DNA of 64,000 bases, from positions 62,001 to 126,000 of the forward strand of contig NZ_BDBB01000019.1 in the NCBI RefSeq assembly GCF_001612765.1, written 5' to 3'. Under the pieces are notes generated by a model. It did no database searches. It was given only the letters and a program-made list of their open reading frames with translations, and had not been told where the DNA came from. This DNA is from Nocardia arthritidis NBRC 100137 (GTDB lineage: Bacteria; Actinomycetota; Actinomycetes; Mycobacteriales; Mycobacteriaceae). Positions 26,458 to 36,214 of this stretch are shown piece by piece; position 1 is the stretch's first letter; each line of letters begins with the position of its first letter. A program made the translations under genes and the position numbers.

Positions 26458-28716
26458 ATGGCGACAATCGAATATCTGCGGACCGATCCCGATCTGCCGC
26501 CCGTCGGCGTGGTCGACAAGTCCCCGATCACACCGGCCAAGAAATTGATCTTCGCCGCGATCGCCGTACTCGGCGCCATAGCTTGGGCGGTGCTCGCCAT
26601 CTCGCGGGGCGAATCGGTGAACGCGGTGTGGATCGTGATCGCGGCGGTATCCACCTACATCATCGCGTATCGGTTCTACGCCAGGTTCATCGAACGCAAG
26701 ATCGTCGAACCGCGTGACGACCTGGCCACGCCCGCCGAGATCCTGGAGAACGGCAAGGACTACATGCCGATGGACCGGCGGGTGCTCTACGGGCACCATT
26801 TCGCCGCCATCGCGGGCGCGGGTCCGCTGGTCGGGCCGGTGCTGGCCGCGCAGATGGGCTACCTGCCGGGGACCATCTGGATCGTGGTCGGCGTGGTACT
26901 GGCCGGGGCGGTGCAGGACTACCTGGTGCTATGGGTTTCGATGAAGCGGCGCGGCCGCAGCCTCGGGCAGATGGCCAGGGACGAGCTTGGGGTGATCGGC
27001 GGCTGGTCGGCCATCGTCGGCGTGCTGGTGATCATGATGATCCTTCTGGCGGTGCTCGCGCTGGTGGTCGTCAACGCGCTCGCGCACAGCCCGTGGGGCG
27101 TCTTCTCGATCGGCATGACCATTCCCATCGCGCTGTTCATGGGCGTATACCTGCGGTTCCTGCGGCCGGGCAAGGTCGGCGAGGTCTCCGTGATCGGATT
27201 CGCGCTGCTGCTGCTGGCCATCGTGAGCGGCGGCTGGGTGTCGGAAACCGACTGGGGCGCGGACTGGTTCACGCTCTCGCCGGTGACCATCTCCTGGCTG
27301 CTGATCGCCTACGGCTTCGTCGCCTCGGTGCTTCCGGTGTGGCTGCTGCTGGCGCCGCGCGACTACCTGTCGACGTTCATGAAGGTCGGCACCATCGGGC
27401 TGCTCGCGGTGGGCATCCTCGTCACGCTGCCGGTGCTGCACGCGCCCGCGGTCTCGTCGTTCGCCTCCACCGGCACCGGGCCTGCCTTCGCGGGCTCGCT
27501 GTTCCCGTTCCTGTTCATCACCATCGCCTGCGGTGCGCTGAGCGGGTTCCACGCGCTGGTCTCCTCCGGCACCACGCCGAAGCTGCTGGAGAAGGAATCA
27601 CACGCCCGGATGATCGGCTACGGCGGCATGCTGATGGAGTCGTTCGTCGCGGTCATGGCCATCATCACCGCCTCGATCATCGACCAGCACCTGTACTTCG
27701 CGATGAACGCGCCGCTCGGCCTCACCGGCGGCACCGCGGAGAAGGCCGCGGCCTACACCAACAGCCTCGGGCTCAGCGGTCCCGCGGTCACTCCGGCGGA
27801 GCTGAGCCAGGCGGCGAGCGACGTCGGCGAATCGTCGATCATCTCTCGCACGGGCGGCGCGCCGACGCTGGCGGTCGGCATCTCGGAGGTGTTCCACCAG
27901 TTCCTCGGCGGCGCGAGCATGAAGTCGTTCTGGTACCACTTCGCGATCATGTTCGAGGCGCTGTTCATCCTCACCACGATCGACGCGGGCACCCGGGTGG
28001 CGCGGTTCATGCTCTCGGACGCGCTGGGCAACTTCGGCGGGGCGGCGAAGAAGTTCCGTGATCCGTCCTGGCGGGTGGGCGCGTGGCTGTGCTCCGCCAT
28101 CGTGGTCGCGGCATGGGGTTCGATCCTGCTGATGGGCGTCACCGACCCGCTGGGCGGCATCAACACGCTGTTCCCGCTGTTCGGCATCGCCAACCAGTTG
28201 CTCGCCGCCATCGCGTTGACCGTGGTGCTGGTGATCGTGGTGAAGAAGGGCCTCGCGAAATGGGCCTGGGTGCCTGGTATTCCGCTGGTCTGGGACCTGC
28301 TGGTGACCATGACGGCATCGTGGCAGAAGATCTTCTCCGCCGACCCGAAGCTCGGCTACTGGAAGCAGCACAGCATCTGCCAGGCCGCGCAGGACGCCGG
28401 GAAGTTGTGCCTGACGGCGAAGACGCAGGACGACATGACCGCGATCGTGCGCAACACCTTCATCCAGGGCACACTGTCGATCGTGTTCGCGGTGCTGGTG
28501 CTGATCGTCGCGGTGGTCGGCGCCGTCGTGGCCTACCGCGCCTGGCGCTCCGGGGAGACGAGGACCACCGAGACGCCGGAAGAGCCGTCGAAGATCTTCG
28601 CGCCCAGTGGTTTCGTCGCCACCGCGGCGGAGAAGGAAGTGCAGAAGCAGTGGGACGAGTTGATCGCGACCGGAAAGGTGCGCGCTCCCGGCGCGGCGCA
28701 CGTCCACGCGCGATGA
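26458..28716 (+). CDS. cstA: carbon-starvation/pyruvate transporter CstA
   Basis: The 752-residue protein starts at the ATG preceded by AGGAG. It has more than a dozen hydrophobic helices and the CstA core sequence ('HHFAAIAGAGPLVGPVLAAQMGYLPG', 'SGFHALVSSGTTPKLLE', 'TTIDAGTRVARFML'). CstA proteins take up pyruvate or peptides when carbon is scarce and sit in the plasma membrane. A 4-base ATGA overlap joins it to the DUF466 gene, its usual partner. The C-terminal tail is charged and probably cytoplasmic. Confidence 0.96.
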   Translation: MATIEYLRTDPDLPPVGVVDKSPITPAKKLIFAAIAVLGAIAWAVLAISRGESVNAVWIVIAAVSTYIIAYRFYARFIERKIVEPRDDLATPAEILENGKDYMPMDRRVLYGHHFAAIAGAGPLVGPVLAAQMGYLPGTIWIVVGVVLAGAVQDYLVLWVSMKRRGRSLGQMARDELGVIGGWSAIVGVLVIMMILLAVLALVVVNALAHSPWGVFSIGMTIPIALFMGVYLRFLRPGKVGEVSVIGFALLLLAIVSGGWVSETDWGADWFTLSPVTISWLLIAYGFVASVLPVWLLLAPRDYLSTFMKVGTIGLLAVGILVTLPVLHAPAVSSFASTGTGPAFAGSLFPFLFITIACGALSGFHALVSSGTTPKLLEKESHARMIGYGGMLMESFVAVMAIITASIIDQHLYFAMNAPLGLTGGTAEKAAAYTNSLGLSGPAVTPAELSQAASDVGESSIISRTGGAPTLAVGISEVFHQFLGGASMKSFWYHFAIMFEALFILTTIDAGTRVARFMLSDALGNFGGAAKKFRDPSWRVGAWLCSAIVVAAWGSILLMGVTDPLGGINTLFPLFGIANQLLAAIALTVVLVIVVKKGLAKWAWVPGIPLVWDLLVTMTASWQKIFSADPKLGYWKQHSICQAAQDAGKLCLTAKTQDDMTAIVRNTFIQGTLSIVFAVLVLIVAVVGAVVAYRAWRSGETRTTETPEEPSKIFAPSGFVATAAEKEVQKQWDELIATGKVRAPGAAHVHAR

Positions 28717-28973
28717 ACGACTCGGCCAAACCGGGTGCCGACCGGTCCGGGCGACCGGTCGGCACTCGGCTGCGCGCCGCGGCCCGCGCCTGCCGCGACG
28801 GCGTTCGGGCGGCCATCTGGTGGTTCGACTCGATCCTGGGCGGGCAGGATTATCAGCGCTACGTCGAGCACCTGCGGCGCAGGCATCCGGGCTGCGCCAT
28901 TCCGACCGAGCGGGAGTACTGGCGGCAGCGGCACGCCGAGGCGGATCGCAATCCAGCCAATCGCTGCTGCTGA
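28713..28973 (+). CDS. YbdD/YjiX-family protein (DUF466), CstA partner
   Basis: The 86-residue protein overlaps the end of cstA by four bases. The C-terminal half shows the DUF466 pattern 'GGQDYQRYVEHLRRRHPGCAIPTEREYWRQRHA', and the protein ends in Cys-Cys. The family accompanies CstA in many bacteria, usually as a small cytosolic partner, and its exact role is not established. An N-terminal basic extension of about 25 residues is longer than in E. coli. Coupling suggests equal expression with cstA. Confidence 0.9.
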   Translation: MNDSAKPGADRSGRPVGTRLRAAARACRDGVRAAIWWFDSILGGQDYQRYVEHLRRRHPGCAIPTEREYWRQRHAEADRNPANRCC

Positions 28974-29135
28974 ACGACAGAATTTCGGCGCGCGCCACCA
29001 CACCCCCGTTTGGTAGCCACCACCACCGCGAACCAGGCGACGGCTGTGCGATGTCATGACCGTTATGCGAGGTGGGGACAACCACCGGCGGTGGTGACCG
29101 ATTCCCGCTAGCACGGGTCCGCCACAGCTGCCATT

Positions 29136-30761
29136 GTGGTGGGCGTGACGATCACGGCTTTGGATTTCGAACGTTGCTACCGGGCGGTGTCGACCCGGGA
29201 CTCCCGATTCGACGGGCAATTCTTCACCGCGGTACGGACCACCGGAATCTATTGCCGCCCTTCGTGTCCGGCGATCACGCCGAAGCGGGCCAACGTGTCG
29301 TTCCTGCCGACCGCCGCAGCGGCGCAGCAGGCGGGCTACCGCGCCTGCCGCCGCTGCCTGCCCGACGCGGCGCCCGGATCGCCGCTGTGGAACACGAGAG
29401 CGGATCTGGCCGCACGGGCGATGCGGCTGATCGGTGACGGCGTGGTCGAGCGCACCGGAGTGCCCGGGCTGGCCGCCACGCTCGGCTACTCCCAGCGGCA
29501 GCTCACCCGGGTGCTGACCACGGAACTGGGCGCGGGGCCGCTGGCACTGGCACGGGCGCACCGGGCACACACCGCGCGGCTGCTGATCCAGACCACCGCC
29601 ATGCCCATGTCCGATATCGCGTTCGCGGCGGGCTTCGCCTCCATCCGCCAGTTCAACGACACGGTGCGCGAGGTGTTCGCGGTGAGCCCCACCATCATGC
29701 GGCTCGAGGCGCAGCGCGCGAAGACCGGCGCCTCCGCGCGCCCGGCACAGGCCGGCAGCGGATCGCTCACCCTGCGGCTGCCCTACCGGGAACCGCTCGA
29801 CCGGGCCTGGCTGGAGTGGTTCCTGTCCGCCCACGTCGTGCCGGGCATGGAATTGTGGGAGAACCGCGCCTACACCAGGAACCTGCGCACGCCACACGGG
29901 CACGCCACCGCGCGGCTGAGCTTCCAGCGCGACCACGTGCGAGCGGAGCTGTCCCTGCACGACATGCGCGATCTCGCGCCGACGGTGGCCAGGCTGCGGC
30001 ACCTGCTGGATCTGGACGCCGACCCGGTCGGGATCGATGACGCGCTCGGTGTCGGTCCTGCCGCGCTCATGCCTTCCTCGAGACAACTGCCCGAGCAGGC
30101 CGCCGAGTACCTGCCGGACGCGGGGTCGCCGCCGGAAACCGCGACGCCGACGGGGGCGGAGCCGCTCGACGCGGCGCGCCCGTCGTTCACGCCGGGTATC
30201 CGCGTGCCCGGGTGCGTGGACGGAGCCGAACTCTTGCTGCGCACCATGATCGGGCAGCAGATCTCGGTGTCGGCCGCCGCGACGCACACCGCGCGGCTGG
30301 TCGAAGCGCTCGGCGAACGGGTGGACGGGCCGATTCCGCTGCTGTTCCCGGCACCCGAAATCATCGCCGCGCGTGGCGCCGAGATCCTGACCGGACCGGC
30401 GCGGCGCATCCGTTCCATCATCGCGGCCGCCGAGGCACTCGCTTCCGGCGAGCTGCCGCTGCACCAGGGGCGTACCGCCGCCGACCTGCGCCACGACCTG
30501 CTCGCGCTGGACGGCGTCGGGCCGTGGACCGCCGACTACGTGATCATGCGCTTGCTCGCCGATCCGGACGTCCTGCTCGGGACCGACCTGGTCGTCCGCC
30601 GCGGCGCGACCCTGCTCGGCCTTGATCTGACGGACACCGCACGCTGGGCGCCGTGGCGGTCGTATTTGTCCATGCACCTATGGAAAGCGGCACTGACCAG
30701 CCGCGCCACACCTTCCGATGTCCCCGCGCTCGCCACCACGAAAGGCAGTGTCGAATCATGA
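29136..30761 (+). CDS. Ada N-domain / AlkA 3-methyladenine glycosylase fusion
   Basis: The 540-residue fusion starts at GTG (29136 or 29145). Residues about 12-85 are the Ada zinc/methyl-phosphotriester domain with its four cysteines ('YCRPSCPA', 'ACRRCLPD'). Residues about 85-190 are the AraC-type helix-turn-helix. Residues about 215-520 are the AlkA-type helix-hairpin-helix glycosylase ('LALDGVGPWTADYVIMRLL', with catalytic Asp in 'GTDLVVRRG' or nearby). It both senses DNA methylation and excises alkylated bases. It overlaps ogt by four bases, the arrangement I recall for the mycobacterial alkA/ogt pair. Confidence 0.93.
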   Translation: MVGVTITALDFERCYRAVSTRDSRFDGQFFTAVRTTGIYCRPSCPAITPKRANVSFLPTAAAAQQAGYRACRRCLPDAAPGSPLWNTRADLAARAMRLIGDGVVERTGVPGLAATLGYSQRQLTRVLTTELGAGPLALARAHRAHTARLLIQTTAMPMSDIAFAAGFASIRQFNDTVREVFAVSPTIMRLEAQRAKTGASARPAQAGSGSLTLRLPYREPLDRAWLEWFLSAHVVPGMELWENRAYTRNLRTPHGHATARLSFQRDHVRAELSLHDMRDLAPTVARLRHLLDLDADPVGIDDALGVGPAALMPSSRQLPEQAAEYLPDAGSPPETATPTGAEPLDAARPSFTPGIRVPGCVDGAELLLRTMIGQQISVSAAATHTARLVEALGERVDGPIPLLFPAPEIIAARGAEILTGPARRIRSIIAAAEALASGELPLHQGRTAADLRHDLLALDGVGPWTADYVIMRLLADPDVLLGTDLVVRRGATLLGLDLTDTARWAPWRSYLSMHLWKAALTSRATPSDVPALATTKGSVES

Positions 30762-31300
30762 CCACCAGCATCGCCGTCCGCACCCAGACCGGCGGCACTC
30801 TCACCACGACAGCGGATTTCGCTGTCACGCAGACCCCGCTCGGCCCGTTCACCACGCTCGTCGACTCCGACGGCGCGGTCCTGGCCTCCGGCTGGACATC
30901 CGACGCGGAAGACCTCCGCGGCCTGATCCACCCCATCCTGCGTCCCGGCTCGTTACGGCAGCGGGATTCGCTGGGCGAGGTGACCGGCGCCGTCACCGCC
31001 TACCACGAGGGGGAGGTCACCGCGATCGATCGGATTCCGGTACGTCAGCAGTCCGGGGAGTTCCTCGTCCACGCCTGGGAGATACTCCGCGCCGTCCCGG
31101 CGGGCAGCCCTCTGACCTACACCGAATTCGCGGCCCGCGCCGGCCGCCCCGACGCCACGCGCGCCGCGGCCAACGCGTGCGCCCGCAACGCCGCCGCCCT
31201 CTTCGTGCCCTGCCACCGCATCCTGCGCATCGGCGGCGCACTCGGCGGCTTCCGCTGGGGACTACCGGTGAAACGGTGGCTGCTCGACCACGAGGGGTGA
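30758..31300 (+). CDS. ogt: O6-methylguanine-DNA methyltransferase
   Basis: The 180-residue protein has the suicidal methyl-acceptor motif Pro-Cys-His-Arg in 'ALFVPCHRIL', the helix-turn-helix-like 'LTYTEFAARAGRPDATRAAANACARN', and the end 'LGGFRWGLPVKRWLLDHE'. It repairs O6-methylguanine by transferring the methyl to its own Cys. The start overlaps the Ada/AlkA fusion stop (ATGA), so the two are translationally coupled, and both are probably induced by methylation damage sensed by the Ada domain. Confidence 0.95.
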   Translation: MTTSIAVRTQTGGTLTTTADFAVTQTPLGPFTTLVDSDGAVLASGWTSDAEDLRGLIHPILRPGSLRQRDSLGEVTGAVTAYHEGEVTAIDRIPVRQQSGEFLVHAWEILRAVPAGSPLTYTEFAARAGRPDATRAAANACARNAAALFVPCHRILRIGGALGGFRWGLPVKRWLLDHEG

Positions 31301-31539
31301 GCGTCCGGCGACCGGATCGGCGACTGTCGCGAGGGCAGACCGTCGCTCGCAGACGCCGCCGCGTCACCGGCGCACGGCTCGGCGACCGGTTCACCCAGCG
31401 CCGCATGTCCGTCGCCCGCAGCACTCGCGCGAGCAGACCCATGGTTCGCCGGTTCGCCGCGAGGGACGAGTCGCACATCATCGGGGCCGGAAACCGGCTG
31501 TCGGCGATCATCCGTCCCTCGCGGACGGAAGGCTCGCGC

Positions 31540-34500
31540 TCAGGCGATGGTCGCTTGCAGGTGGGAGCCCGCGCGGCCGCGCAGGACGTGCAGGCGGCTG
31601 GGGATGCGTTGGCGCATCTCGTCCACGTGGCTGACGACGCCGACCACGCGGCCGCCCGCGCGCAGTTCGTCCAGCACGCCCATCACGGCGTCCAGGGTGT
31701 CGGCGTCCAGGCCGCCGAAACCCTCGTCGATGAACAGGGTGTCCAGGACGAGGCCACCGGATTCGGCGGCGACGGTGTCGGCCAGGCCGAGCGCCAGCGA
31801 CAGCGACGCCATGAAGGTTTCGCCGCCGGAGAGCGTCTTGGCCGGGCGGATGGCTCCGGTGTAGTCGTCACGGATGTCCAGCCCGAGCCCGCCGCGGCGA
31901 CCGCGCGGACCGGCCTTGTCCGAGTGGACGAATTCGTAACGGCCGCCGGACATCCTGCGCAACCGCAGCGATCCCGCTTGGGCGACTTCTTCCAGACGTG
32001 CGGCGAGGACGTAGGAGTGCAGGGACATGCGGCGGTTGTTCGCCCCGCGCCCGGCGACCACGTCGGCGAGACCGTCCAGCTCGTCGAAAGCTCGCTGAGC
32101 CGGGGCGATCCGGTCCACGGCGGCCCAGAGCTGGCCGCCGAGGTCCTCGAGCTGGCCGGCCCGCCTGCTCGCCTCGGCATGGGTGGCCACCGCCGCGTTG
32201 AGCGCGGTCTGCGCCTCCGCCACGAGCGCGTCGAACTCGGCCGGATCGCCGGGCTCCTGCTGCGCTGCCGCCCGGATCTCCGGTTCCGCCAGCACCGCTT
32301 CCGCCGCGGCACGGGCACGGTCGGCGGCCACGAGTTCCGCGTCGATCTCGGCCTGCTGTCGCGGGCTGCGGGACGCGGCGGCGACGACCTTCGCGTAGGC
32401 GGTCAAGAGCGCGACATCGTCGCGCGCGGTGACGTCAGCAGCGGCCAAGCGCACCGGGTTATCCAGACCAGCGGATCCGGGGGTAACCCTCGTGTCGGAT
32501 TCGGTGAAAAGAGCCGAATTCGCACCAGGCGAACCCGCCTCGCCGATCGCGGCCGATGCGCCGGGAACAAGCAGCGGACCGCCGAACTCGCCCTCAGGCA
32601 CGAAACCCGCTGCGCGCGCGAGGTTCTGGACCCGTTCGGTGATGACCGACACCTGCTCACGCGCCGCTACGGCTTCGGCGCGGGCGTCGCGCAGGGCGGT
32701 GGCCTCGCTGACGAGGGCGGCGAGCCGCGCACGTCGGCGGTCGATGGTCTGGTCGGCGCCCGCCGCGGTACGCAGCCGTTCGGTGAGTTCGGCCAAGCGC
32801 TCGTCGGCGGAGACGATGGTGGCGGCGACCGCGCTGCGGCGCGCCTCGGATGCGCGCAGCTCCTCGTGCAGGCGGGCCTCGCCGTCGCGCAAACGGGTGA
32901 GTTCGGCTTCCAACCCATCGGCGTTCGCCGCCAGTTCCGAGGTGTCCTCGTAGCGGTCGGTCGCGGCGCGCAGGGCGGCGGCGAGTTCGACGCGGTCGGT
33001 ATCGCCGCCGCGAGCGATGAGCGCTTCGATCTCGCGCTCGAGCCCGGTGATACGAGCCAGCGCGCGGTCGCGGGTGTCCTCCGCGGCGCGCTCGGCCGCC
33101 ACGGCGGCCTCCTCCTCGTCCTTGGACACCGCGGCGTCGGTGGGCCGGGCGGGTGCGGGATGCTCCGCCGAACCGCAGACCGCGCAAGGACTCCCGTCAA
33201 CCAATTCGCCGGCCAGTTCGGCGGCCATCCCGCTGAGCCTGCGCTCGCGCAGATCCAGTACGAGTTCCTTGGCGTCGAGATGCGCGGTGCGGGCGGCGTC
33301 GAACTCGATCCGGGCGTGATCGAGCGCGGTGCGACGGGCCGCCAGCTCGACCGCGGCTGTGGCGGCGGTCTGCAGCCGCTCGGTCTCCGCGGTGATGCCG
33401 GGCAGGGCCGCGGCCGCTTCGGTGGCCTCACGCAGCCGGGCCTCGGCCGCGGTGAGCGCCGCGGGCAGTTCGTCACGCCGGGTTGCGAGTTCGGTGACGC
33501 GCCGGGCCAGCGTCGCGTCCTCGGTACGCAGCGTGGCGAGTTCACCGCCGAGCCTGGTCGCGGTGGCGGCATCGGTGCGCACCTCGTCCAGCGCGCCGAT
33601 CTGCGCGCTCCAGCGCTGGATCGCCGCGTCGATGTCGGCATCGTCGCGGACTTGCTCGCCGTCGGGATCGACCAGTTCGCCGCCACCGAGTTCGACGCTC
33701 TCCGGTTCCCGCAACCTGGCCGCGAGTCGCTGCGCCGCGGCCTGCTTCTCGCCGTCGCGCCTGCGCTGGGTTTGCACCGCCGAACGCGCTTCGTCGATAG
33801 CGGCCGCGACCGGCTCGGCCCGGCGAGCGAGGTCGAGTTCGGCTTGCAGTGCGGCGCGCCGGTCGGTGCCCGCGGCGTAGTCGTCCAGCTGGGCGCGCGC
33901 CACGCTCAGGCGGCGGCGCAGCTCGTGCAGCCGACGCGCCTGTTCGGCCTGCTCCCGGACGCGCGCCGAATCTCGTTGGCGGCGTTCGACCTCCGCGACG
34001 GCGGCAGCGAGATCGGCGCGTGCGGCGGCCAGCAGGTCCTGGGACCATTCGACGCACTCGGCCGGACCGACCGAATCCGCCACTCCGGCCGCCATACCCA
34101 CCTGGGTGATCAGCCGCTTGACGCCGTCCGCACGAGCGTCCAGATCCGCTTCGGCGGCGCGACGCTTGTCGGCGAGCCACTGTTCCGCGGTGCCGAATCG
34201 CCTGGTGTCGAACAGCTTCTCGAGTAATTTCTCGCGATCTTCGTTGTCCGCGCGCAGGAAGCGGGCGAAATCGCCCTGCGGTAACAGCACCACCTGGAAG
34301 AACTGGTCGGCGCTCATGCCGAGCAGGCGCAGCACCTCCTCGCCGATATCCGGTATCCGGGAGAGGTTCTCCCCGCGGCCGTCCAGCCAGGTCAGCGTCG
34401 CCTTCGGGTTGATCGTGCGCATGCCGGTGCCATCACGTTTGGCACGCTGGAACTCGGGGCTGCGGGTCAGGCGAAGTCGCCGCCCACCCAAGGTCGCCTC

Positions 34501-34743
34501 CAGGACCACCTGCGGTGGCCTCTGCTCCGGTGCGTGATCGGAGTGCAGCCGCTTGCTCTCCCCGCGCGCGCCGGGGACCCTGCCATAGAGCGCGAACGCG
34601 ATGGCGTCCAGCACCGTGGTCTTGCCCGCGCCGGTCTGGCCGTGCAGCAGGAACAATCCGTCGGCGCCGAGCGCGTCGAAGTCGACGACCGTGGTGTCGG
34701 CGAACGGGCCGAATGCGGTCATCTCGAGCTTGTGCAGCCTCAT
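31540..34743 (-). CDS. sbcC: exonuclease subunit SbcC (Rad50-like ATPase)
   Basis: The 1067-residue SMC-like protein has Walker A 'GQTGAGKTT' near residue 36 and two long coiled-coil arms meeting at a zinc hook, 'CAVCGS', near residue 520. The C-terminal lobe has the ABC signature 'LSGGETFMASLSLALG' and Walker B 'LDTLFIDEGFGGLD'. With SbcD it forms the Mre11-Rad50-type nuclease that processes hairpins and double-strand ends. It is the second gene of the sbcD-sbcC unit (34-base gap). Length is usual for actinobacteria. The coiled coil is Ala/Arg/Glu-rich, as expected at high GC. Confidence 0.96.
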   Translation of the reverse strand: MRLHKLEMTAFGPFADTTVVDFDALGADGLFLLHGQTGAGKTTVLDAIAFALYGRVPGARGESKRLHSDHAPEQRPPQVVLEATLGGRRLRLTRSPEFQRAKRDGTGMRTINPKATLTWLDGRGENLSRIPDIGEEVLRLLGMSADQFFQVVLLPQGDFARFLRADNEDREKLLEKLFDTRRFGTAEQWLADKRRAAEADLDARADGVKRLITQVGMAAGVADSVGPAECVEWSQDLLAAARADLAAAVAEVERRQRDSARVREQAEQARRLHELRRRLSVARAQLDDYAAGTDRRAALQAELDLARRAEPVAAAIDEARSAVQTQRRRDGEKQAAAQRLAARLREPESVELGGGELVDPDGEQVRDDADIDAAIQRWSAQIGALDEVRTDAATATRLGGELATLRTEDATLARRVTELATRRDELPAALTAAEARLREATEAAAALPGITAETERLQTAATAAVELAARRTALDHARIEFDAARTAHLDAKELVLDLRERRLSGMAAELAGELVDGSPCAVCGSAEHPAPARPTDAAVSKDEEEAAVAAERAAEDTRDRALARITGLEREIEALIARGGDTDRVELAAALRAATDRYEDTSELAANADGLEAELTRLRDGEARLHEELRASEARRSAVAATIVSADERLAELTERLRTAAGADQTIDRRRARLAALVSEATALRDARAEAVAAREQVSVITERVQNLARAAGFVPEGEFGGPLLVPGASAAIGEAGSPGANSALFTESDTRVTPGSAGLDNPVRLAAADVTARDDVALLTAYAKVVAAASRSPRQQAEIDAELVAADRARAAAEAVLAEPEIRAAAQQEPGDPAEFDALVAEAQTALNAAVATHAEASRRAGQLEDLGGQLWAAVDRIAPAQRAFDELDGLADVVAGRGANNRRMSLHSYVLAARLEEVAQAGSLRLRRMSGGRYEFVHSDKAGPRGRRGGLGLDIRDDYTGAIRPAKTLSGGETFMASLSLALGLADTVAAESGGLVLDTLFIDEGFGGLDADTLDAVMGVLDELRAGGRVVGVVSHVDEMRQRIPSRLHVLRGRAGSHLQATIA

Positions 34744-34777
34744 CCCGCCGCGCCTACACGCGGCTCCGGCAGAGCGC

Positions 34778-35953
34778 TCATGCGGTCAGTTCCTCGGCGG
34801 CGGCTACCACGGCCACCTGCTCCGGCTCGGCGACGGCGGCGGACAGCGCCCGCTCCAGCCAGTTCATCTCGCTCGAGTTGGGTACGCCACGGACGTCGGT
34901 GAGGAAGCTGCGGGCTACTTCGATGTCGCGGCGGCCGTGCACCCGCTCACGGTAGCGCAGTTCGGGGTTCCCCTCGGGCCGTGCCCATTCGACGTGGACA
35001 GCGTAGGGGAACCGTTCGCGCAGTTTGCGCATGGCGTCGACCGGGCGGGCGACGTCGGTGAGCACGGCCGACACGTAGTGCTGTTCGGCCGCGCAGTGCT
35101 GCGCGCCGCTCAGCAGCTCGTCCAGGGTGCCGGTCAGTTTGCTCAGGCCCCGTACCGTCGGCAGGTCCCGGCGGCGCACCGTGTGCAGACCGGACGCGTC
35201 CAGGTCGATGATCCAGACGGCTTTGCGATGCACGTTCTCGCCGAACGAATACGGCAGCGGCGAGCCGGAGTAGCGGACCTGCTCGGCGAGCGTCTGCGGC
35301 GAATGCAGGTGGCCGAGCGCTACGTAGTCGATCCCGTCGAAGGCGGCCAGCGGGACCGTCTCCACCCCGCCGACCGAGATCGAGCGCTCCGACCCGGTGG
35401 CTTCCCCGCCGACCACGAAGGCGTGCGCCAGCACGACCGTCCGCACCCCCGGCCGTCGCGCGATGTCGGCTCGCACCCGAGCCATGGCCGCGTCGAGGAT
35501 CTCGGCATGCGAACGTGCTTGCGGCACTTCGAGTTCGGCGCGGGTGATCTCCGGTTCCAGGTACGGGATGCCGTAGAACGCCACCGGTCCGTACGCGTCT
35601 TCCAGCAGAACGGGGTGATCGGCGTCGGCCACGGTGGTACGTAGATGCAGCCCGCCCGCCGCGGCGAAACTCGCGCCGGCGCCCAGCCGGGCGGGCGAGT
35701 CGTGATTCCCCGAGGTGGCGACGATCTGCGCCCCCGCGGCCCGGATCGCCTCGAATCCCCGGTTGCACACCGCGATCGCGTCGGCGCTCGGAATCGATCG
35801 GTCGTACACGTCACCCGGTAGCACCACCACGTCGACCGACTCCTCGGCCACCAGGTCCGCGATGGCGGCCAGTGAACGAGCCTGGTCGGCAAGCAGATCG
35901 ACCCCATGGAACGTGCGCCCGATGTGCCAGTCCGAGGTGTGCAGCATCCGCAT
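34778..35953 (-). CDS. sbcD: exonuclease subunit SbcD (Mre11-like)
   Basis: The 391-residue protein starts at ATG 35953 (MRMLHTSDWHIG); an ATG six bases inside is an alternative. It has the five metallophosphoesterase signatures: 'TSDWHIG', 'GDVYDR', 'SGNHD', 'HAF', 'ALGHLH'. These place it as the nuclease subunit that binds two manganese ions and cuts DNA ends and hairpins with SbcC. It heads the sbcDC unit. Downstream of its promoter region lies the rmuC remnant, a second DNA-recombination gene now dead. Confidence 0.95.
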   Translation of the reverse strand: MRMLHTSDWHIGRTFHGVDLLADQARSLAAIADLVAEESVDVVVLPGDVYDRSIPSADAIAVCNRGFEAIRAAGAQIVATSGNHDSPARLGAGASFAAAGGLHLRTTVADADHPVLLEDAYGPVAFYGIPYLEPEITRAELEVPQARSHAEILDAAMARVRADIARRPGVRTVVLAHAFVVGGEATGSERSISVGGVETVPLAAFDGIDYVALGHLHSPQTLAEQVRYSGSPLPYSFGENVHRKAVWIIDLDASGLHTVRRRDLPTVRGLSKLTGTLDELLSGAQHCAAEQHYVSAVLTDVARPVDAMRKLRERFPYAVHVEWARPEGNPELRYRERVHGRRDIEVARSFLTDVRGVPNSSEMNWLERALSAAVAEPEQVAVVAAAEELTA

Positions 35954-36214
35954 GCCGCGAAACCGTAGGGCAACCCACCGACAGACTTCAATCGCCCCGG
36001 CCGCCGCGCCGGGTTTGCCCAGCAAGAGCCCGGCATGTCCAGCGAAGGGGACGGACGTGTTCGAGCCGGTCGGCCGCCGAGCCGAATCGCACATATCGCA
36101 TGGTCTCCCGATCCTCGGCTCCGCAAGCCCGAATCCAGATGGTTCCCGCAACCACGGAACATACCGGCAGAACCGGTTGCCGACCCGATGCCGAACAGTT
36201 CTCGGTGCTCGATC

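Noticed and set aside
30718..34227. Very long plus-strand frame of about 1169 codons opposite ogt and sbcC
   Set aside because: It is a mirror of the sbcC frame in GC-rich DNA; it has no family pattern, while sbcC shows P-loop, zinc hook and signature motifs.
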